This document shows positions 4,543 to 6,021 of a DNA stretch of 6,021 bases, one piece after another. Origin of the DNA: Bacillota bacterium (GTDB taxonomy: Bacteria; Bacillota; Clostridia; DSM-8532). The notes under the pieces are model-generated. The model saw only the letters and a list, made by a program, of their open reading frames with translations. It searched no databases and had not been told where the DNA came from. Location of the stretch: the NCBI GenBank assembly GCA_023426765.1, contig JAEZBW010000538.1, positions 1-6,021 of the forward strand, read 5' to 3'. The position numbers and the translations under genes were made by a program. Each line of letters starts with the position of its first letter. Position 1 is the first letter of the stretch.

Positions 4543-6021
4543 TTACCGTTCAAAGCGGAACCAGGCGAAATCAAAATTGCTGCCCGGCAGAAACAGGAAG
4601 GTAACCTTCCGATTGCCGATAACCCTATCCAAATCAAAGATCCGTTCGGTATAGCCATCGGAATGCATGAATTCCACCAGCTGATTCGCACTGCTTTCCT
4701 CATTGGCAAACCGGATATGAATGGTATTCTTTTCGATGGGAGATCTGCCGCAGATGACAAGCCTGGAAGCGCCCTCCTTGCCAAAGTTCATATTCTCATA
4801 CTCCAGTGAAACATTGTTCCCTATCCCCTCTACCTTATCAGCACGAAGAACATAGGAATTACCATAAATATGATCGTTTTCTGCAGCAAGGTTCTGCTCG
4901 AAAGCCCTGCTCTGCTTTTCAAAGGAAAAACCCTTGATATGCACCTTGTTATGCAGTACAAAACAGATGGAGGTGATTCCGCGGAGCCGTTTGGAAAGCT
5001 GCCAGGTTTCTTCCTGATATACATTCCAGATGCATGGCCGTTGATAAATGACATCCGCCAGCTGTTCGCTTCCGGCTTCACCGGGCATCCCCTCCCAGAT
5101 CTGAAGCGGATATTCATCATTGCTCAGGGCGAAGATCGGAACGGTGATGATATCAGAGCCATAGCTTCCGAAATCCAGATTACGGAACCCAACATGGGTT
5201 TCACCAACACTGCCGGTGGCCACCCCTTTGTCGTTTCCGTTCCCGATTTCACCTTTGCTGTAATCATAAAGCCCGCCGGTGACAAAGCCATAGGGATCCT
5301 TATAAGCGATTCCAATACCGACCGCTTTAAATTCCAGCTGGGAGATCAGCTTCGTTTTGTCGGAACCGTTTTTACTGGTACATCGCAGGCGGAATTCTCC
5401 GTCGCCGAAAGCTGTGACCTTCGCTTCAAGGCCTAAAGCTTCAACCTTCGCTATGTTCGAAATGATTCCAGCATCATTTACCGCGCTCCATTCCACCTCT
5501 CGATAAGAGGTATTTTCCGGGTAAAGCCTGGCTCTTACGGTAATTTCTCTATTTGCTGCATTGAAAACCTGCCCTGAATCGCTGGAAAGTTCTATTTTCC
5601 GCAAGGGAACTTCATCCGGTTTGCCCATCACGACAGGCATTTCTTTGTTCGCCATGAAGCAGGAAATCCCGGTGAGATCCTCTCCCTGTGCAGGAATAGC
5701 CTCAATCGTCAGGCTTTGGCTTTCCAACCCGGCTGAAGAGACCTTGATTTTTACCTCCCCGGCTTCCAGGGTTGCTGAAAGGATGGCCATCAGTTTGCCG
5801 TTGAACAGCCTTCTGCTGAACCCCTTATATTGATCAAAATCGGTGCTGTCCCCGTTATCCAGTCCTACCAGACGACCTGCCCCGGTCACTTCAACCCGGA
5901 CCCGGTTGTTTGCGTTATCCACTGGATTGCCGGTTTCATCGACGGTAGTTATTTCAACAAATACTAAATCTGTCCCATTGGCGACAAGCCGATCTTTGTC
6001 AGCTTTCAGGCATATCCGTTT
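4543..6021 (-). CDS. Glycoside hydrolase family 2 (beta-galactosidase-type), C-terminal 492 residues, 5' end outside window
   Basis: The frame is open from the right edge to a TAA at 4545-4543. The catalytic domain is outside the window, so substrate is judged from the C-terminal part. Numbering from the edge, residues 1-108 match the Ig-like C-terminal domain of GH2 beta-galactosidases: DRLVANGTDLVFVEITTVDE, then VEVTGAGRLVGLDNGDSTDF, QYKGFSRRLF and NGKLMAILSA. Residues about 141-232 are a second Ig-like domain (RKIELSS to LEFKAVG). Residues about 240-370 (VGFRNLDFGSYGSD, WNVYQEETWQLSKRLRGI, VHIKGFSFEK) and 382-492 (VEGIGNNVSLEYENMNFG, LVICGRSP, FLFLPGSNFDFAWFRFE) look like two CBM6-type beta-sandwich modules, which are common at the ends of this enzyme class. 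The probable role is removal of beta-linked galactose or a related sugar from glycans. The specificity and secretion signal cannot be seen. The gene is convergent with the structured RNA. Confidence 0.88.
   Translation of the reverse strand, partial: KRICLKADKDRLVANGTDLVFVEITTVDETGNPVDNANNRVRVEVTGAGRLVGLDNGDSTDFDQYKGFSRRLFNGKLMAILSATLEAGEVKIKVSSAGLESQSLTIEAIPAQGEDLTGISCFMANKEMPVVMGKPDEVPLRKIELSSDSGQVFNAANREITVRARLYPENTSYREVEWSAVNDAGIISNIAKVEALGLEAKVTAFGDGEFRLRCTSKNGSDKTKLISQLEFKAVGIGIAYKDPYGFVTGGLYDYSKGEIGNGNDKGVATGSVGETHVGFRNLDFGSYGSDIITVPIFALSNDEYPLQIWEGMPGEAGSEQLADVIYQRPCIWNVYQEETWQLSKRLRGITSICFVLHNKVHIKGFSFEKQSRAFEQNLAAENDHIYGNSYVLRADKVEGIGNNVSLEYENMNFGKEGASRLVICGRSPIEKNTIHIRFANEESSANQLVEFMHSDGYTERIFDLDRVIGNRKVTFLFLPGSNFDFAWFRFER

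Noticed and set aside
3786..4604. Open reading frames of 77-84 codons at 3786-4040, 4044-4280, 4202-4456 (minus) and 4371-4604
   Set aside because: They have no credible ribosome binding sites, the peptides have unnatural composition and no recognisable domain, and the region is better explained by RNA folding.
4870..5436. 188-codon open frame on the plus strand opposite the GH2 gene, and smaller frames in the same area
   Set aside because: It is a shadow of the GH2 coding sequence, whose domains are clearly recognisable on the minus strand.
5920..5922. GTG as the start of the 459-residue minus-strand frame
   Set aside because: The frame continues upstream to the window edge with 33 further residues that fit the same GH2 Ig-like domain (DRLVANGTDLVFVEITTVDE), so this GTG is an internal Val.

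Overview
The window looks like chromosomal DNA from a Gram-positive, low-to-mid GC Firmicute, probably a Clostridia-type or Paenibacillus-like organism. The reasons are strong AGGAGG-type ribosome binding sites, a TTG start on the regulator, a large secreted protein with GLUG, cadherin-like and bacterial Ig-like modules, and a glycoside hydrolase family 2 enzyme carrying Ig-like and CBM6-like modules. The genus cannot be named from the sequence alone.

Layout. (1) 1-2942, minus strand: the first 980 codons of a very large secreted or surface protein, running off the left edge. Its order is signal peptide, GLUG-repeat region, three cadherin-like repeats of 100 residues, then bacterial Ig-like domains. 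(2) 2943-3105: divergent control region with a near-perfect 20-bp palindrome (3033-3052) and a promoter for the surface-protein gene. (3) 3106-3711, plus strand: a TetR/AcrR-family regulator, which probably binds that palindrome and may control both itself and the divergent gene. (4) 3712-4542: about 830 bp with no credible protein gene. Its core (about 3949-4406) folds on the plus strand into long hairpins. Three are capped by C(GAAA)G tetraloops and one is a 74-nt compound hairpin. They are enclosed by long-range helices and end in a terminator-like hairpin with seven Ts. G-U wobbles fix the transcribed strand as plus. This is the most interesting element: a large ornate non-coding RNA, similar in style and size to ROOL or GOLLD RNAs, though the class cannot be proven by eye. 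(5) 4502-4533: a perfect 10-bp GC-rich hairpin between the RNA and the convergent gene. (6) 4543-6021, minus strand: the C-terminal 492 residues of a GH2 beta-galactosidase-type enzyme, running off the right edge.

The two partial minus-strand genes suggest an organism that makes elaborate secreted surface proteins and degrades glycans. The regulator is divergent from the surface protein. The RNA stands as an independent unit between the regulator and the GH2 gene, with no sign that it is a leader of either.
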